The notes beneath the pieces are model-generated. The model searched no databases, was not told the origin of the DNA, and saw nothing but the letters and a program-made list of their open reading frames with translations. From Pseudidiomarina aestuarii (lineage in GTDB: Bacteria > Pseudomonadota > Gammaproteobacteria > Enterobacterales > Alteromonadaceae): DNA of 64,000 nt. Positions 10,312-23,015 of the stretch are shown here, piece after piece. The position numbers and the translations under genes were made by a program. Location of the stretch: assembly GCF_003987355.1 (NCBI RefSeq), contig NZ_PIPR01000001.1, positions 806,001 through 870,000 of the forward strand, read 5' to 3'. The first letter of the stretch is position 1. Each line of letters starts with the position of its first letter.

Positions 10312-13300
10312 ATGCAGCTAACAGAGCTTTTATATCAAGTGAATGAACGCGGCATTTTCTTATGGGTTGAGCAGCAAACGGATGGTGAAGACAAACTGAA
10401 GTTTTCGATTCGACAGCCGCTGGACGATAGAGAACAGTGGCTGGCTAAAATCAAACCTCATAAAACTGACTTGATTAAACTGTTAAAACGCGCAGGGGTT
10501 ATGTCGGAAAGCCTACAACTACCGATTATTTATCCGAGCGATGTGCAACCGTTTCCGTTGTCTTTTGCGCAAAAAAGGTTGTGGTTTTTACAACAGTTTG
10601 AACCGGATAGTGCCGCCTATAATGTGCCCTTGATATTAGAGCTGCACAACAGCAACACAGAACAAAGTATCACTGCTGCTGAACAAGCATTGCTGGCCGT
10701 ATTGGAGCGCCACCAGGTATTGCGTACTGTGCTGGTAAGGCATGATGCTGAACCTGTAGGTCTATTAAAACCAGCTACAGAATTGCAATTTGACCATCAG
10801 CTGCTTGACGCAGAAATCGATCAGCACGCTTTACATAATGAGTTACGGCAGGAACTATCTCGGCCTTTTCTGTTGGATCAACAATTGCCAGTGCGTGCTC
10901 ATTATTTTCAGCGCCCCAATCATCCATCGATTTTTCTTATCACATTGCACCATATTGCGGTCGATGGGTGGAGTCTGCCTTGTTTATTGCACGAGTTTCA
11001 GCAGTTTTATCTGCACTTCAGCCAAGGCATGACAGTCGAGTTACCTTCTCTCGTTCTCCAATATCAGGATTTTGCCTATTGGCAGCAGCACTTGCTTCGC
11101 GGCAAACTGCAACAGGAGCAATGGCAATTCTGGCAAGCAGAACTTTGCGACGCGCAACCCTTAGAGTTACCTCTGGATCGCAGCAGACCAAACAGTTTTG
11201 ATCCGCGAGGCGATACTGAAAAGTTGCAACTAGATACCAAAACCTCTAAAGGTCTGCATGAATTGGCTCGCTCTTTAGGCTGTAGCTTTTATACCTTAAC
11301 TTTATCGGCTTACTTTGCGTTATTGCACAAATACAGTCAGCAAGATGACTTACTGATTGGCACAGCCGCCGCGAACCGTCATTACCCCGGCACTAAAGAT
11401 ATGATTGGCTTTTTCGTCAACAGTTTGCCTATTCGTTGCCGAACCAACCCCAATCTGAGTCTGACCGAATTAGTACGCTCTGTGCATGAGAGTCTGATTT
11501 CAGCTCAGCAATATCAAGATATGCCGTTCGATTTACTCGTAGAAAAACTGCAGTTACCAAGAGATCCAAGCTGTCATCCGCTATTTCAGGTGTTCTTTAC
11601 CCTGCAACAAGCTGATGAACAGGCTCAACAGCAAGATTTCACTTTACTGAGCCCAGACGGCCTGTATCAGATTGCCAAATATGATTTATCGCTCTTTGTT
11701 ACAGAAGAAAAATATAACGTCACGTTAGAGCTGAACTATGCCACAGCTTTATTTGATCAGAGCACTGTGGCGCAAATGCTGGCTCATTACAAAACCATAT
11801 TACAGCAGTTGCTCGAAAAACCTGGGGTTAAGCTCAATCAACTGCAGCTATTGAGTGCACAGCAACAGCAGCATTTAGTGCTGGAACTCAATGATACTGC
11901 CAGAGCATTGCCTGATGTATCCAGTGTAACGGCATTGTTTAGCCGTCAGGTGTCATTGACACCTCACCAAGCCGCCCTGAGTTTTGGTTCACAAAGCCTA
12001 AGCTATCAAGAGCTGGACCAACGCAGTACGGAGTTGGCACTGCAACTATTACCCGTGCTTGAGGCTTCACCATCAAAGTTAGTCGCGTTGCTGATGGAGC
12101 GCTCGCTCGAGTTGATTGTCGCTATTCTGGCTATTCACAAAGCTGGTGGCGCTTACGTGCCGATAGCAACTAAATTTCCACCACAGCGTCAAAATTTTAT
12201 ATTGGCGGATACTCAAGCAGCAGCTTTGGTGAGCCATCAGTTGCTAAAACACGACGTCGCAGCGCTGTCCGGGTCAACTCAGGTGCTCTGGGCCGATTCT
12301 GGATTATGGCAAGACCCAGTGCCAGTGAACACTGCACCACCAAGCCCATTGCCTGAGCTAATAAACCGGGACCAACTTGCTTATATTATTTACACCTCTG
12401 GTACCACAGGAAATCCCAAAGGCGTGATGCTGGAACATCAGCATCTGCTGAACCGTATTGACTGGATGCAAAACACCTACCCACTGACCGCAACAGATAA
12501 AGTGCTACAGAAAACACCTTATAACTTTGATGTGTCAGTTTGGGAATTGTTATGGGCAAACGCTTATGGTGCGGAGATTGTCGTAGCAGAGCCGGAAGGC
12601 CATAAAGATCCGGATTATTTGTACCAGCTCATTGAGCAACAGCAAATCACTGTTCTACATTTTGTGCCGACCATGTTTCAGGCTTTCTTGGATGACTTGC
12701 AACGCCGTGGTCGCCTGGTGCCTTCCTGTTTACGTTATATTTTCTGTTCAGGTGAAGCACTTTCTCTCGCCACAGTGCAGAAATTTCAGCAATTGAATCC
12801 GAATCAACGGACTCAGTTGCATAATTTGTATGGCCCTACAGAAACGGCGATAGACTCTAGTTATTTCTATTGTCACGGCGACCTTCGTTCTATACCGATT
12901 GGTAAACCCATCCAGAACACTCAGTTATATATCCTTGATACCGACCAACAACTGGTGCCCAAAGGCGTAGCCGGCGAACTTTATATTGCAGGTCATGGTG
13001 TAGCTCGTGGTTATCTAAATTTGCCAGAGTTAACTGCAGAGCGGTTTTTACCGAATCCTTTCTACCATGTAACACAGAATGCCTCAGCCGGTCGACGCAT
13101 GTATAAGACTGGTGACCGAGTCCGAATGCGTGCTGATGGAAATATCGAATATCTCGGCCGCAATGACTTTCAGGTTAAGCTACGAGGTTTTCGTATTGAG
13201 TTGGGTGAAATAGAGGCAGCGCTGTGTGTTTTACCGCACATCAGCCAGGCTTTAGTCATGGTTAAACAAGCCGCCGGTCAAGACAGGCTGATCGCATATT

Positions 13301-13700
13301 GCCAAACCGACACGATGCCAGAGCCTGAGCAACTGCGAGCATTATTATTACAAAAATTACCCGATTATATGGTGCCCGAGCATTTTATTGGTCTGAGCCG
13401 CTTCCCGGTCAATGTAAACGGCAAGCTTGATCGCAATGCTTTACCCGAACCAGAACTAAAAACAGATCACTATGTAGCACCAAAAACGGAGCAAGAAAAG
13501 CAGTTAGTGGCGTTGTGGCAACGCTATTTAAAAATCGACAAAGTAGGTATTGAAGATGACTTCTTCCGTCTCGGTGGTAACTCGATATTAGCCATCAGTG
13601 TGTCTCATGCGATGGCAGAGTTGTTGCAAACTCATTACCCGGTAGCCCGACTTTTTGCGGATAAAAACATCCGCAATGCGTTGGTTAATTTAAATCAGAA
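10312..13700 (+). other. NRPS module: docking-C-A(Ser)-T
   Basis: The first roughly 65 residues match the TubC N-terminal docking fold known from hybrid PKS/NRPS lines, which binds the C-terminus of the upstream synthetase. The C domain spans about 10540-11880. A-domain pocket residues DVWHFSLIDK ([31 protein letters not shown]) match the serine code of EntF-type domains apart from one conservative change. The T-domain motif is LGGNS. Predicted unit: L-serine. Confidence 0.82.
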
Positions 13701-16700
13701 TTTGAACCCAGCAAACGAACATCAGGCTATACAGACCTGTACGCTGGCCGAGCCGCCATTGTCTTTTGCCCAGCAACGCCTGTGGTTTTTACAGCAATAT
13801 GATGCGACCAATACTGCCTACAACATTCCTATAGCTCTCAAAGTGCAAGCGGGTTCAGCCAAACAACTGCAACAAAGCTTGCTGCTATTGGTTGAACGAC
13901 ATCATGTTTTGCGTTCTTCGACCAAGCAAAATAGTGAACAAGCCCGCTCCATACTCCAGCCAACAGACAGCTTTCAACTGGAAACAATAGCGATCATTGA
14001 TGAAGACTTTGACGAAACCTTTCATCGCTGCGTGAATTATTGCTTCAATTTGCAACAGGATATTCCGCTCAAAGCTTGGTATTTTGAACTGATCCCAAGC
14101 CAAACCACAGTGCTCCTGATCAACATCCACCACAGTGCATTTGACGGCTGGAGCCATGGCCTTTTTATGGCAGAGCTAGAACAAGCGATGCAGCATTTTT
14201 GCGATGGTCAGCCCCTGCAGTTGGAACCACTACCACTGCAATATCAGGACTATAGCCACTGGCAACGTGAGGCCTTTACTGCGGGGCAGTTTGATCAGCA
14301 GTTAAACTACTGGCAACAACAACTGCAACAACTAAGTCCGCTACAAATGCCGTTGGACAAACCTCGACCTGCCAAATTGAGCTATGCCGGTGATAACTTA
14401 CTGTTTCACTTTCCGGCTACTTTAACGGCTCAGTTAAAAGCTCTGGCATCCACTCGCGGTTGTACCTTGTATAGCTTGATGTTGTCAGGTTTTGCTATCT
14501 TGCTGCATAAATACTGCGGTCAACAGGATATCGTCCTCGGCACACCCTTTGCGAATCGTCATCACCAGCACACTGAGCAGCTGATTGGATTTTTTGTAAA
14601 TACACTGCCACTTCGTTTGCACATTCAGCCCGAACAAAGCGCACAGCAGTGGCTGGAGCAAGTAACGAGTACCGTCGCAGAGGCGCAGTTAAATCAGGAC
14701 CTGCCGTTTGAGTATCTGGTTGATTTGCTAAAGCTGCAGCCTGATCCATCCCGTCATCCAGTATTCCAACTGCTGTTTTCGATGGACCAGTTTGCAGATC
14801 CTACTCAGTCGGCCTATTTTTCTGAATTTGATTTAGGTGAAAATTATCAGGTAGCCAAATACGATCTGTCGTTATATATCAAAGATGAAGGCGAACAATT
14901 ACTCGGCGCGCTGAATTTTTCTACTGCGCTTTTTAGTAAAGATACTATGCAGCGCCTGACTGAACGTTATCTGGTTTTAATGCAGCAAATAGCTGCATAT
15001 CCTCAAACCAGGATTGATCAATTACAATGGTTTAGCGCTGCGGATCAACACGTTCTTTCAAACGCTAAATCAGAGCCTGATAACACCAACAGTGCCACCT
15101 TTGCCGAACGGTTTTATCAGCAAGCATCCCTAATGCCAACACAACATGCTTTAGTCTGGCAACACCAAAGCTGGACTTATCAAGAGTTGGATCAAGAATC
15201 GAATCAGCTCGCTCATCAAATACGCCAGCTGGGCTGCGACTCGGGTGATATCGTTGGTTTGCTGTTGCCACGTGGACCAGAGCTTATTCTGTCGATACTG
15301 GCCATCCTCAAAGCCGGTTGCGCATATGTCCCTATCAGCCCAGATTTCCCACTGCAACGCATCCGCTTTATACTGCAAGATGCTAACTGCCGCTTAGTAT
15401 TAACGGACCGATTGGATGTCGATACAGAAGTTCCAGTCTATAACCCTGCTGGCCTTGAGTACCACCAACAACCGAGTGCGCCGTTGTCGCTTGATGTTTG
15501 CGGCACCGATCTGGCTTATGTCATTTATACTTCAGGCACTACAGGCCAACCGAAAGGAGTGATGGTAGAGCAGCACAGTTTTACGGATTTCTTGCTGAAC
15601 TTCCCGCTCTACTTGCCAAAAAATCAACCAGTGCAGCTTTTATCTTTAACCGCGGTCACGTTTGATATTTTTGGTTTGGAATATGGTTTACCACTGCTGC
15701 GTGGCGGCACTTTGTATTTATCCGACCTGCAAAACGCGGTGGCCGATTTGCAGCACCATCCGCAGATTAACCTTATTCAGCAAACCCCTTCGGTGTTGCG
15801 TACTTTACTGGCTATGGATGGTGTTGATTTAAGCTCCATCACGTGTCTGGTTGGTGGCGAAGCCCTAGATAGCGAATTGTTATCTCGGTTGCAACATCAC
15901 TTTGCTCAAGTAGTAAATGTTTATGGCCCCACTGAAACTGTGATTTGGAGCACCTGCCACCTTTACGATAAACATCAGCATCTCAATAACCCTCTGTTGA
16001 TTGGCAACGCTTTGCCGAATGAGCATACGTATGTCCTGGATCCGGACCTTAAATTCCTGCCAGCTGGTGTAGTCGGCGAATTATATATAGGTGGCGCAGG
16101 ATTAGCTCGCGGTTATCTGAATAGACCAGAGCTGACAGCTGAACGTTTTATTATTCATCCGCAGACCCAAGAGCGGCTGTATAAAACCGGCGATCTGGTG
16201 AAACAAACTTTGGATGGGCAGTTGGAATACAAAGGCCGCACTGATTTTCAGGTGAAAATTCGTGGTCATCGTATTGAGCTGGCTGAAATTGAAAGCATAC
16301 TGCAGACACACACTCATATAAGTCAGGCTTTGGTCGTCGCTATCCATCAAGAGCAGCAGAGCGAACCCTATTTAGCTGCTTATTACCAAGCCGATTCAGA
16401 TGTTCCCGCAGATCAACTGACGGCTTTTGTCGCTCAATTTTTACCTGATTATATGTGGCCTGACGTTTTTATCCACATCGAGCAATTTAGTCTGACCGCA
16501 AATGGCAAACTGGACAGAACTGCTCTGCCGCAGCCACATCGTGCTCAGAATGTGGAAGCACAGTATCAGGCACCAACTACGGACTTTGAGCAGCACATCG
16601 TACAGCTGTGGCAACACGTGTTGGGCTTGGAACAGGTGGGCCTGAACGACGACTTTTTCCGTATTGGCGGCAATTCCATCAAGGCACTATTACTCTGTCA

Positions 16701-19700
16701 TAAGATGGCTAAAGACGCTGATTGGCAGGTGGCTGTGGCTGATTTATTTCACCACAGGACCATTGCAGCTTTGTTAAAACATGGTAACAGCGAAGAGCAA
16801 CAAGATCTGCCAGTATCAGAATCTGATAACAATACTGCGCCGCTTTCTTTAGCGCAGAATCGACTGTGGTTTTTATATAACTTAGAGCCTAACAGCACCG
16901 CTTATCATATTCCTATGCTGCTAAAACTAGAGACATTGGACTTAGCCCGATTAGAGCAAGCATTTATCAACCTGATTAATTATCAGCAAGTACTTTGTTC
17001 AGTAATCGAAGAACGTGATGGTCTTGCTTGGCAGCAACAAGTATCTGCTGATCGTTTTCAATTGGACTATCAAAAACTGAGTACCGATCAGTTACCCGCA
17101 CAGATTCAAACTGCAGTGCAGATGCCATTTGTGTTGCAGACTCAATTACCGATTCGTGCCACCGTTTTCGAGCTTGATGATGGCACTTATTATTTATTGA
17201 TCTTAGTGCACCATATCGCCTTTGATGGTTGGAGCATGGACTTGCTATTTAGTCAGCTTGACCAGTTTTACCAACAACCGGAACAAACGTTACCCCCTCT
17301 GGATTACCAATACCGCGACTATGCCCGCTGGCAGCAAAACAAAAACCAATCAATGGCGCAAAATCCCTATTGGAAAAAACTAATCGATGTACCACCGTTA
17401 GACCTGCGCACATGTTACCCCAGGCCGAAAAACTTTGACTATAAAGGCGCCGATCTTGATTTTAGTTTGAGCTTAGATCTATCCACTCAAGTGCAAGCCT
17501 TAGCGCGGCAGCAGAAGGTATCGGTCTATAACCTGTTGCTAGCTGTGTGGAGTTTAACGCTGCACAAACTGACTGGGCAGCAGGATATATTGCTGGGTAC
17601 TCCGATGGCGAACCGCCAATTACCTGGGTCTGATGCCTTAATCGGTTTCTTTGTAAATACGCAGGTGCTGCACCATTATATCGACCCAGAAGCCGATTTT
17701 CTCGCTCTACTGTCCGACATTACCGAGCAGAGCACTGCAGCACAGCGTTATCAGGAACTGCCTTTTGAACAACTGTTGGAACAACTCTCCGTCGATCGGG
17801 ATGCAAGCCGTCACCCGCTCTTTCAAGTGATGTTTTCAGTCCAAACATTTGCAGAAGCTACCACGGATCTCGACTGGCTCAGCCCTGCTCCATTGCCTGC
17901 CGGCGACTGCAATGCCAAGTATGATCTGTCGTTTCAGTTGGAAGTGCGGGATCAACACATCAGCGGTACCCTCAATTATGCCAGCTCGTTATATAGCGAG
18001 CGGCGCATACGACTCATACAACAGGGATTTGTCAATTTACTCCAACACGTAGTCAATGCACCGCAGAGTAAAAACGGACACTTGTCTTTACTTAACTCCG
18101 AGCAAAGAGCGGCTATGTTGGCACTTGGCAACAGGCAACAGCAACACTCAGACACAGCGTATGCAACTACTCTGAATGCATTATTTGCATTGCAAGTCGC
18201 AGACCATCCCGAACAAATCGCTGTACAACTGGATCAGCAACAACTGACCTATCGAGAGTTAGATGATCTGTCGAGCCAATTAGCGCATCAGTTATTGCAG
18301 ATGAGCGACGGTGAACAGCAGCGAATGATTGCTCTTGTGCTGCCGCGCTCTGTTTGGATGATAGTCGCTATCTTGGCGGTACTGAAAACCGGCTCAGCTT
18401 GGGTGCCCATTGAGCCATCCACTCCGCCACATCGCCTACAACATATACTGAGTGACACTCAAGCGAAGCAGGTATTGAGCCTGTCAGAGGTTGACTGCAA
18501 GCCCATGTTACCTGAGCACTGCCAGTTAATTAATTTGGACTTGCTTGATCTCCATCACCAACCCGAAACGGCACCAGATATAGCCGTATCGAAGCGAGAT
18601 TTAGCCTATGTCATCTACACTTCTGGTACTACAGGGATGCCCAAAGGTGTGCTCATTGAGCATCAATCGGTCCTAAATACGATACTGCAACAGCAGCAGA
18701 CCTATCAGATCGACTCCGGCTCTGTGCTCTATCTTGGCTTGTCTTACGCATTTGACGCTGCTGTAGCTGTGATCATGAATGCGCTGCTGTCTGGAGCAAA
18801 GTTGCTCCTCAGCAAAGAGATAGACTTTAGCCAACCCTGCATGAGGAACGTCAGTCACCTGATTCTATCCGGTGCTGTGCTCGACGTACTGCAGCCAACG
18901 CAACTGCCCAATCTCAAGTATCTTATTTATGGCGGCGCCGCTGCCAGCTCTGCAGCTCTGCAGCGCTTTTCTCATGTCGATATTTATGCCGAATATGGTG
19001 TTACTGAAGCGGCTATTACCTCCAGCTTGGCTAAAGTCGATTTAAACCGAAGCTCCACTATTGGATTACCATTGAACAATATCAGTCTATATGTACTGGA
19101 TACTCAATTGGAACCCGTGCCTTTTGAAGTAGCAGGCGAACTCTACATTGGCGGTGTTGCCGTAGCCAGAGGATATCTGAATCAATCCGAGCTGAACGAG
19201 AGTGCTTTTATTCCAAGTCCTTTTATCGCCGGTGATCGATTGTATAAAACTGGGGATCTCGTGCGCTGGCAAAGTGACGATAACGATCTTAGCCAACTAG
19301 TATTTCAGGGCCGGAAAGACAAGCAACTCAAACTCCGGGGTTATCGTATTGAGCTCGCAGAAATAGAGCAGCAATTACTCAACCACAGCAAGGTGCGGCA
19401 AGCAGCGCTGAAGCTGCATCAGATGAATGGTCGCGACCAACTGCTGGCTTATCTAGTTACTCCAGATCCTGAAATAGAACAACTCGTTGCGGAACTAAAG
19501 CCGAGATTAGCCGATTTTATGCAACCCGATCACTGGTTATGGCTCCAGCAATTGCCATTGACCAGCAACGGCAAATTAGATGAAGCAGCTTTACCTTTGC
19601 CACAAATTAACCAAAGTTATCGCAGCCCTGAGACCGCGACCGAGCAACAGCTGGCAACACTGTGGCAGCAACTTCTCGGCGATGTCAATATCGGACGAGA

Positions 19701-21846
19701 TGATGAATTCTTCCTGCTTGGGGGCGACTCAATACTAGTCATGCAGCTTGCGGCATTACTGAAAAAGGCTGGTTGGCACTGCAATGTCAAAGCTCTGATG
19801 CAGCACCGCAGTTTAAAAGCAATGTCCTTACTGCTTGATCAACAACATGAGCAGCACGAGATTGTTGCAGAACAAGGGCTGTTAAGCGGCAGCTTTAACT
19901 TACTGCCGATTCAGCAGTGGTTTTTTGATTTGGTCCAATCCGGTCAGGTGATCAACCAGAACTATTGGAATCAGTCATTTCTCGTCAAAGTTCAACCGCT
20001 GGATCCAGCTTTATTGCAACAAGCCGTCAAACAATTGGTGGCACATCACGATATCTTGAGAGTTAGTTTCTCAAATACCGCTGAAGGCTATCGGCAATCG
20101 TATTCGGCTGAGTTACCACAGTTAATACTAGAAGATCTTGACCGCGCCACCATGACGGATGAGGAGCTCGAGCAACAACTATCTGTTTGGCAGAGCGAAT
20201 TTAATATTGAACAGGGTCCGCTATTTAAGCTGGCATATTTGCACAATTATCCCGATCAGAGCGCGCGTCTATTTTTTGCCTGCCATCACTTGCTGATAGA
20301 TGCGGTAAGCTGGCGTTTGCTAGTAGAAGATTTAAACAGCCTTTACCAACAACAGTCGTCTCGGCACCAACAGCTAGCGGATAAGACCACTAGTTATCGG
20401 CAATGGGTTGCAGCCCAAAGTGCAGCGCCTCAGGTCTATCCGACGCATTATTGGCAAGCGTTTTGTGCAACTTTACCCGAAGTGCAACGACCAACCATAA
20501 CCGCAAGCTCTCAGGCTCAAATGCAATTATCACCAGAGCATTCCAAGTTGCTGATGCAACAAGCACATCAGGCTTATCAAACAGAGATTAATGAATTATT
20601 ACTCTCTGCTTTAGCCTTAGCGTTAAGAGATCTTTGGGGCCATACCAATCAAGCTGTGCTGCTCGAGAGTCATGGTCGTCAAACGAATAACAACAGTCTA
20701 AACCTGAACAGAACCATGGGCTGGTTCACTAGCTTTTACCCTGTAATGTTGGCCGCCACGGACGACCTAGCGCACAATATTCACTATAACAAAGAAACCG
20801 TAAGACAAGCCTCAAGTTATGGTCAGAGTTATATCCGCTCCGGCTGTTATCGGCATAACAAAGCTGAACATCTGGCGGTAAGTTTTAACTATTTGGGACA
20901 AATAAATGCGGGTGGTAGTGCCGATGACTGGCAGATAGTTGCTGAATCTAGTGGCGCCAACTACCCATCTCAACAAAGAGCTTTTGAACCTGTCAGTATT
21001 CTGGCGGTATATCAGGAACGGCAACTACGGTTTTCCTGCACCACCCTGTATGGGCACGAGTTTAGCGACCAGCTCGCCGCTCGTTTACAGCAACGTGTGC
21101 AGCAACTGATTGAGTTTTGTCTGCAACATCAAGTCTCAGTGCGGCAATCGCTATGTGATTATCCGCAGTTCAATCCGTATCAATTACACAACTGCGAGCA
21201 ACCCAACACAGTGTTTGTTTTCCCACCCGGTGAAGGCGATAGTGTCGATTTTTATCAACCATTTATCGAGCGTGCAACGGACACTAGGCTGGTGCTGCTG
21301 AATAACTTCTACCGTTATTTATTAGAGCATTACACCGAGCAGGCGGCTTCATCGAGTTATACTGAACTTGCACAGCAGTTGGTTCCGTTGATTAAACACA
21401 TCCAGCCACAAGGTCCCTGGCATTTTGTTGGCTGGAGTTTTGGGGGCGTACTGGCGCTTGAAGTTTGTCGTTTGTTAGAACAAGAGCAAGAAACGCTTGG
21501 CTCTGTACAACTCATTGATAGTTACTTCAGTCTGCACAAAGCTCGATTGCTCTCCCCAGAACTGGACGCACTGCTAGCCAATGAGGATAGTAGCCAGAAT
21601 ATCAATGCCAACCATCAGCCCTCTACTAAAGTGCAGACAAAAGTTACTTTGTATAAGGCTTCGAGTCCTTCAGGAACCCAAATTGCGGAGAATTTAAGAT
21701 GGTTAGAGCAGGCGTATTTGACGACCCCAGCTAACTTTATTGAAGACTTTGCTGCTCAAGTGGAAATCATCCCTTATCAGAATGGACATTTTGATCCACT
21801 GTCAACTGAACTAACAGACGCTTTGATCTCAGGGTTACGATTTTAA
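10312..21846 (+). CDS. Non-ribosomal peptide synthetase with TubC docking domain and terminal thioesterase
   Basis: 3,844 residues, the second and last synthetase of the line. Order by sequence: TubC_N-type docking domain (residues 1 to about 65, starting [19 protein letters not shown]), C-A-T, C-A-T, C-A-T, E, TE. All C domains keep the His-His active site ([30 protein letters not shown]). All A domains keep the YTSGTTG loop and the A10 lysine. Carrier motifs are GGNS, GGNS and GGDS. The E domain has [14 protein letters not shown]. The thioesterase has nucleophile motif GWSFGG (Ser codon at 21436) and a late His in QNGHFDP. The start is ATG at 10312 with GGAG 10 nt upstream, 2 bp after the previous stop, so the two genes are surely one transcript. 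No terminator is visible before gloA, 67 bp downstream. Confidence 0.97.
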   Translation: MQLTELLYQVNERGIFLWVEQQTDGEDKLKFSIRQPLDDREQWLAKIKPHKTDLIKLLKRAGVMSESLQLPIIYPSDVQPFPLSFAQKRLWFLQQFEPDSAAYNVPLILELHNSNTEQSITAAEQALLAVLERHQVLRTVLVRHDAEPVGLLKPATELQFDHQLLDAEIDQHALHNELRQELSRPFLLDQQLPVRAHYFQRPNHPSIFLITLHHIAVDGWSLPCLLHEFQQFYLHFSQGMTVELPSLVLQYQDFAYWQQHLLRGKLQQEQWQFWQAELCDAQPLELPLDRSRPNSFDPRGDTEKLQLDTKTSKGLHELARSLGCSFYTLTLSAYFALLHKYSQQDDLLIGTAAANRHYPGTKDMIGFFVNSLPIRCRTNPNLSLTELVRSVHESLISAQQYQDMPFDLLVEKLQLPRDPSCHPLFQVFFTLQQADEQAQQQDFTLLSPDGLYQIAKYDLSLFVTEEKYNVTLELNYATALFDQSTVAQMLAHYKTILQQLLEKPGVKLNQLQLLSAQQQQHLVLELNDTARALPDVSSVTALFSRQVSLTPHQAALSFGSQSLSYQELDQRSTELALQLLPVLEASPSKLVALLMERSLELIVAILAIHKAGGAYVPIATKFPPQRQNFILADTQAAALVSHQLLKHDVAALSGSTQVLWADSGLWQDPVPVNTAPPSPLPELINRDQLAYIIYTSGTTGNPKGVMLEHQHLLNRIDWMQNTYPLTATDKVLQKTPYNFDVSVWELLWANAYGAEIVVAEPEGHKDPDYLYQLIEQQQITVLHFVPTMFQAFLDDLQRRGRLVPSCLRYIFCSGEALSLATVQKFQQLNPNQRTQLHNLYGPTETAIDSSYFYCHGDLRSIPIGKPIQNTQLYILDTDQQLVPKGVAGELYIAGHGVARGYLNLPELTAERFLPNPFYHVTQNASAGRRMYKTGDRVRMRADGNIEYLGRNDFQVKLRGFRIELGEIEAALCVLPHISQALVMVKQAAGQDRLIAYCQTDTMPEPEQLRALLLQKLPDYMVPEHFIGLSRFPVNVNGKLDRNALPEPELKTDHYVAPKTEQEKQLVALWQRYLKIDKVGIEDDFFRLGGNSILAISVSHAMAELLQTHYPVARLFADKNIRNALVNLNQNLNPANEHQAIQTCTLAEPPLSFAQQRLWFLQQYDATNTAYNIPIALKVQAGSAKQLQQSLLLLVERHHVLRSSTKQNSEQARSILQPTDSFQLETIAIIDEDFDETFHRCVNYCFNLQQDIPLKAWYFELIPSQTTVLLINIHHSAFDGWSHGLFMAELEQAMQHFCDGQPLQLEPLPLQYQDYSHWQREAFTAGQFDQQLNYWQQQLQQLSPLQMPLDKPRPAKLSYAGDNLLFHFPATLTAQLKALASTRGCTLYSLMLSGFAILLHKYCGQQDIVLGTPFANRHHQHTEQLIGFFVNTLPLRLHIQPEQSAQQWLEQVTSTVAEAQLNQDLPFEYLVDLLKLQPDPSRHPVFQLLFSMDQFADPTQSAYFSEFDLGENYQVAKYDLSLYIKDEGEQLLGALNFSTALFSKDTMQRLTERYLVLMQQIAAYPQTRIDQLQWFSAADQHVLSNAKSEPDNTNSATFAERFYQQASLMPTQHALVWQHQSWTYQELDQESNQLAHQIRQLGCDSGDIVGLLLPRGPELILSILAILKAGCAYVPISPDFPLQRIRFILQDANCRLVLTDRLDVDTEVPVYNPAGLEYHQQPSAPLSLDVCGTDLAYVIYTSGTTGQPKGVMVEQHSFTDFLLNFPLYLPKNQPVQLLSLTAVTFDIFGLEYGLPLLRGGTLYLSDLQNAVADLQHHPQINLIQQTPSVLRTLLAMDGVDLSSITCLVGGEALDSELLSRLQHHFAQVVNVYGPTETVIWSTCHLYDKHQHLNNPLLIGNALPNEHTYVLDPDLKFLPAGVVGELYIGGAGLARGYLNRPELTAERFIIHPQTQERLYKTGDLVKQTLDGQLEYKGRTDFQVKIRGHRIELAEIESILQTHTHISQALVVAIHQEQQSEPYLAAYYQADSDVPADQLTAFVAQFLPDYMWPDVFIHIEQFSLTANGKLDRTALPQPHRAQNVEAQYQAPTTDFEQHIVQLWQHVLGLEQVGLNDDFFRIGGNSIKALLLCHKMAKDADWQVAVADLFHHRTIAALLKHGNSEEQQDLPVSESDNNTAPLSLAQNRLWFLYNLEPNSTAYHIPMLLKLETLDLARLEQAFINLINYQQVLCSVIEERDGLAWQQQVSADRFQLDYQKLSTDQLPAQIQTAVQMPFVLQTQLPIRATVFELDDGTYYLLILVHHIAFDGWSMDLLFSQLDQFYQQPEQTLPPLDYQYRDYARWQQNKNQSMAQNPYWKKLIDVPPLDLRTCYPRPKNFDYKGADLDFSLSLDLSTQVQALARQQKVSVYNLLLAVWSLTLHKLTGQQDILLGTPMANRQLPGSDALIGFFVNTQVLHHYIDPEADFLALLSDITEQSTAAQRYQELPFEQLLEQLSVDRDASRHPLFQVMFSVQTFAEATTDLDWLSPAPLPAGDCNAKYDLSFQLEVRDQHISGTLNYASSLYSERRIRLIQQGFVNLLQHVVNAPQSKNGHLSLLNSEQRAAMLALGNRQQQHSDTAYATTLNALFALQVADHPEQIAVQLDQQQLTYRELDDLSSQLAHQLLQMSDGEQQRMIALVLPRSVWMIVAILAVLKTGSAWVPIEPSTPPHRLQHILSDTQAKQVLSLSEVDCKPMLPEHCQLINLDLLDLHHQPETAPDIAVSKRDLAYVIYTSGTTGMPKGVLIEHQSVLNTILQQQQTYQIDSGSVLYLGLSYAFDAAVAVIMNALLSGAKLLLSKEIDFSQPCMRNVSHLILSGAVLDVLQPTQLPNLKYLIYGGAAASSAALQRFSHVDIYAEYGVTEAAITSSLAKVDLNRSSTIGLPLNNISLYVLDTQLEPVPFEVAGELYIGGVAVARGYLNQSELNESAFIPSPFIAGDRLYKTGDLVRWQSDDNDLSQLVFQGRKDKQLKLRGYRIELAEIEQQLLNHSKVRQAALKLHQMNGRDQLLAYLVTPDPEIEQLVAELKPRLADFMQPDHWLWLQQLPLTSNGKLDEAALPLPQINQSYRSPETATEQQLATLWQQLLGDVNIGRDDEFFLLGGDSILVMQLAALLKKAGWHCNVKALMQHRSLKAMSLLLDQQHEQHEIVAEQGLLSGSFNLLPIQQWFFDLVQSGQVINQNYWNQSFLVKVQPLDPALLQQAVKQLVAHHDILRVSFSNTAEGYRQSYSAELPQLILEDLDRATMTDEELEQQLSVWQSEFNIEQGPLFKLAYLHNYPDQSARLFFACHHLLIDAVSWRLLVEDLNSLYQQQSSRHQQLADKTTSYRQWVAAQSAAPQVYPTHYWQAFCATLPEVQRPTITASSQAQMQLSPEHSKLLMQQAHQAYQTEINELLLSALALALRDLWGHTNQAVLLESHGRQTNNNSLNLNRTMGWFTSFYPVMLAATDDLAHNIHYNKETVRQASSYGQSYIRSGCYRHNKAEHLAVSFNYLGQINAGGSADDWQIVAESSGANYPSQQRAFEPVSILAVYQERQLRFSCTTLYGHEFSDQLAARLQQRVQQLIEFCLQHQVSVRQSLCDYPQFNPYQLHNCEQPNTVFVFPPGEGDSVDFYQPFIERATDTRLVLLNNFYRYLLEHYTEQAASSSYTELAQQLVPLIKHIQPQGPWHFVGWSFGGVLALEVCRLLEQEQETLGSVQLIDSYFSLHKARLLSPELDALLANEDSSQNINANHQPSTKVQTKVTLYKASSPSGTQIAENLRWLEQAYLTTPANFIEDFAAQVEIIPYQNGHFDPLSTELTDALISGLRF
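13740..16800 (+). other. NRPS module: C-A(Gly)-T
   Basis: The C domain (about 13740-15060) has [10 protein letters not shown] and HHSAFDGWS. The A-domain pocket residues are DILQLGVIWK ([31 protein letters not shown]), one residue from the glycine code DILQLGLIWK. The carrier motif is IGGNS. Predicted unit: glycine, which needs no epimerisation; no E domain follows. Confidence 0.82.
16840..21846 (+). other. NRPS module: C-A(unassigned)-T-E-TE, termination module
   Basis: The C domain has [10 protein letters not shown] and HHIAFDGWS. The A domain is divergent: FDAAVAV where WE is usual, YGVTE instead of YGPTE at core A5, and a pocket reading about DAA?IGEITK that I cannot match. T domain (LGGDS), E domain (about 19870-21130; [21 protein letters not shown]) and TE (about 21170-21846) follow. 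The TE has FPPGEGD where FPPAGG is commoner, then GWSFGG. The last residue is therefore predicted to be D-configured at release. Hydrolysis and cyclisation cannot be told apart from sequence. Confidence 0.75.
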
Positions 21847-21913
21847 ATATGGTAATATCTCTACCCATTCGACGAATTTAAAGAAAAACCTCAGACGAGT
21901 AAGGATTGAACTC

Positions 21914-22303
21914 ATGCGTTTATTACATACCATGCTTCGTGTCGGTGATTTACAACGGTCTATCGACTTCTATACGCAAGCACTCGGCATGAAATTACTG
22001 CGAACCTCTGAAAATGAAGCTTACAAATACTCGCTCGCTTTTGTCGGCTATGGTGATGAGCGCGATCACAGCGTCCTTGAATTAACCTACAACTGGGGCG
22101 TGAGTGAATATGAACATGGCGAAGCATTTGGACACTTGGCGATTGGTGTTGAAGATATTTACGCAACGTGCGACCAATTGCGTGCGGCAGGAGCCGATGT
22201 ATATCGCGAGCCAGGCCCAGTCAAAGGTGGCTCGACTGTCATTGCATTTGTTCGTGACCCCGATGGTTATGCCATCGAATTAATCGAGCGTAAACCTGCT
22301 TAA
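21914..22303 (+). CDS. gloA: Lactoylglutathione lyase (glyoxalase I)
   Basis: 129 residues, the usual GloA length. It isomerises the hemithioacetal of methylglyoxal and glutathione to S-lactoylglutathione in the cytosol. The four metal ligands of the E. coli-type Ni enzyme are in place: His5, Glu56, His74 and Glu122. AAGGA lies 9 nt before the ATG. It is followed 25 bp later by rnt, the same pair as in E. coli. The large NRPS gene ends only 67 bp upstream with no visible terminator, so gloA may receive read-through. Confidence 0.95.
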   Translation: MRLLHTMLRVGDLQRSIDFYTQALGMKLLRTSENEAYKYSLAFVGYGDERDHSVLELTYNWGVSEYEHGEAFGHLAIGVEDIYATCDQLRAAGADVYREPGPVKGGSTVIAFVRDPDGYAIELIERKPA

Positions 22304-22328
22304 TTTTCGCAACTGAGAGCACTGAAAC

Positions 22329-22982
22329 ATGGCAACTGACGAACGTATGAAACAACGATTTCGTGGCTATTTGCCAGTCGTGATTGATGTTGAAACAGCA
22401 GGATTTAACTCGAAAACGGATGCGCTGCTAGAAATTGCTGCGGTCACCCTAAAGTTCAATGATGTCAATGAAGTGGAACTCGATCAAACCTTTCACTTTC
22501 ACGTCGAGCCCTTTGCAGGCGCAAATATCGAGCAAGCGGCGATCGAGTTTAATGGCATCGATCCCCATTCCCCTTTGCGCGGTGCGATAGCTGAAAATGA
22601 GGCATTGAAAGAAGTATTCAAAGGACTTCGTAAAGCGCAAAAGGACGCTGGGTGCCAACGTTGCGTCCTCGTCGGTCACAACGCCACATTTGACCATAAC
22701 TTCGTCATGGCAGCAGCCGAGCGCGCCGAGCTGAAGCGTAATCCTTTTCACCCTTTCGTCACCTTTGACACAGCTGCTTTAGCTGCTCTCACGCTTGGAC
22801 AAACTGTGCTAGTGAAGGCCTGTCAGGCAGCAGGCATTGAATTCGACAGCAAACAAGCGCATTCTGCTTTGTACGATACCGAGCGCACCGCCGAGCTATT
22901 TTGCTGGATGGTCAATCGCTATCAAGCATTAGGCGGTTGGCCGCTCGCATCTCAGACGGATGATTCGTCTGCTGCTGAGTAG
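22329..22982 (+). CDS. rnt: Ribonuclease T
   Basis: 217 residues. RNase T is a DEDDh 3'-5' exoribonuclease that trims the 3' ends of tRNA, 5S and 23S rRNA and works as a dimer. The first acidic motif is in [10 protein letters not shown], followed by LLEIAAV. The second is [11 protein letters not shown] and the last [14 protein letters not shown], giving the D-E-D-D-H set. The start was chosen at the first ATG ([11 protein letters not shown]). The ribosome site GAGAG lies about 12 nt upstream, which is loose; the second Met six codons on lacks one. It sits directly after gloA as in enterobacteria. Confidence 0.95.
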   Translation: MATDERMKQRFRGYLPVVIDVETAGFNSKTDALLEIAAVTLKFNDVNEVELDQTFHFHVEPFAGANIEQAAIEFNGIDPHSPLRGAIAENEALKEVFKGLRKAQKDAGCQRCVLVGHNATFDHNFVMAAAERAELKRNPFHPFVTFDTAALAALTLGQTVLVKACQAAGIEFDSKQAHSALYDTERTAELFCWMVNRYQALGGWPLASQTDDSSAAE

Positions 22983-23015
22983 CTCGCTGAACAATTTATT
23001 CAGAAGAGTACGTTT

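Noticed and set aside
21847-21913. Terminator after the NRPS genes
   Set aside because: No GC-rich hairpin followed by a T-run is visible in the 67-bp gap.
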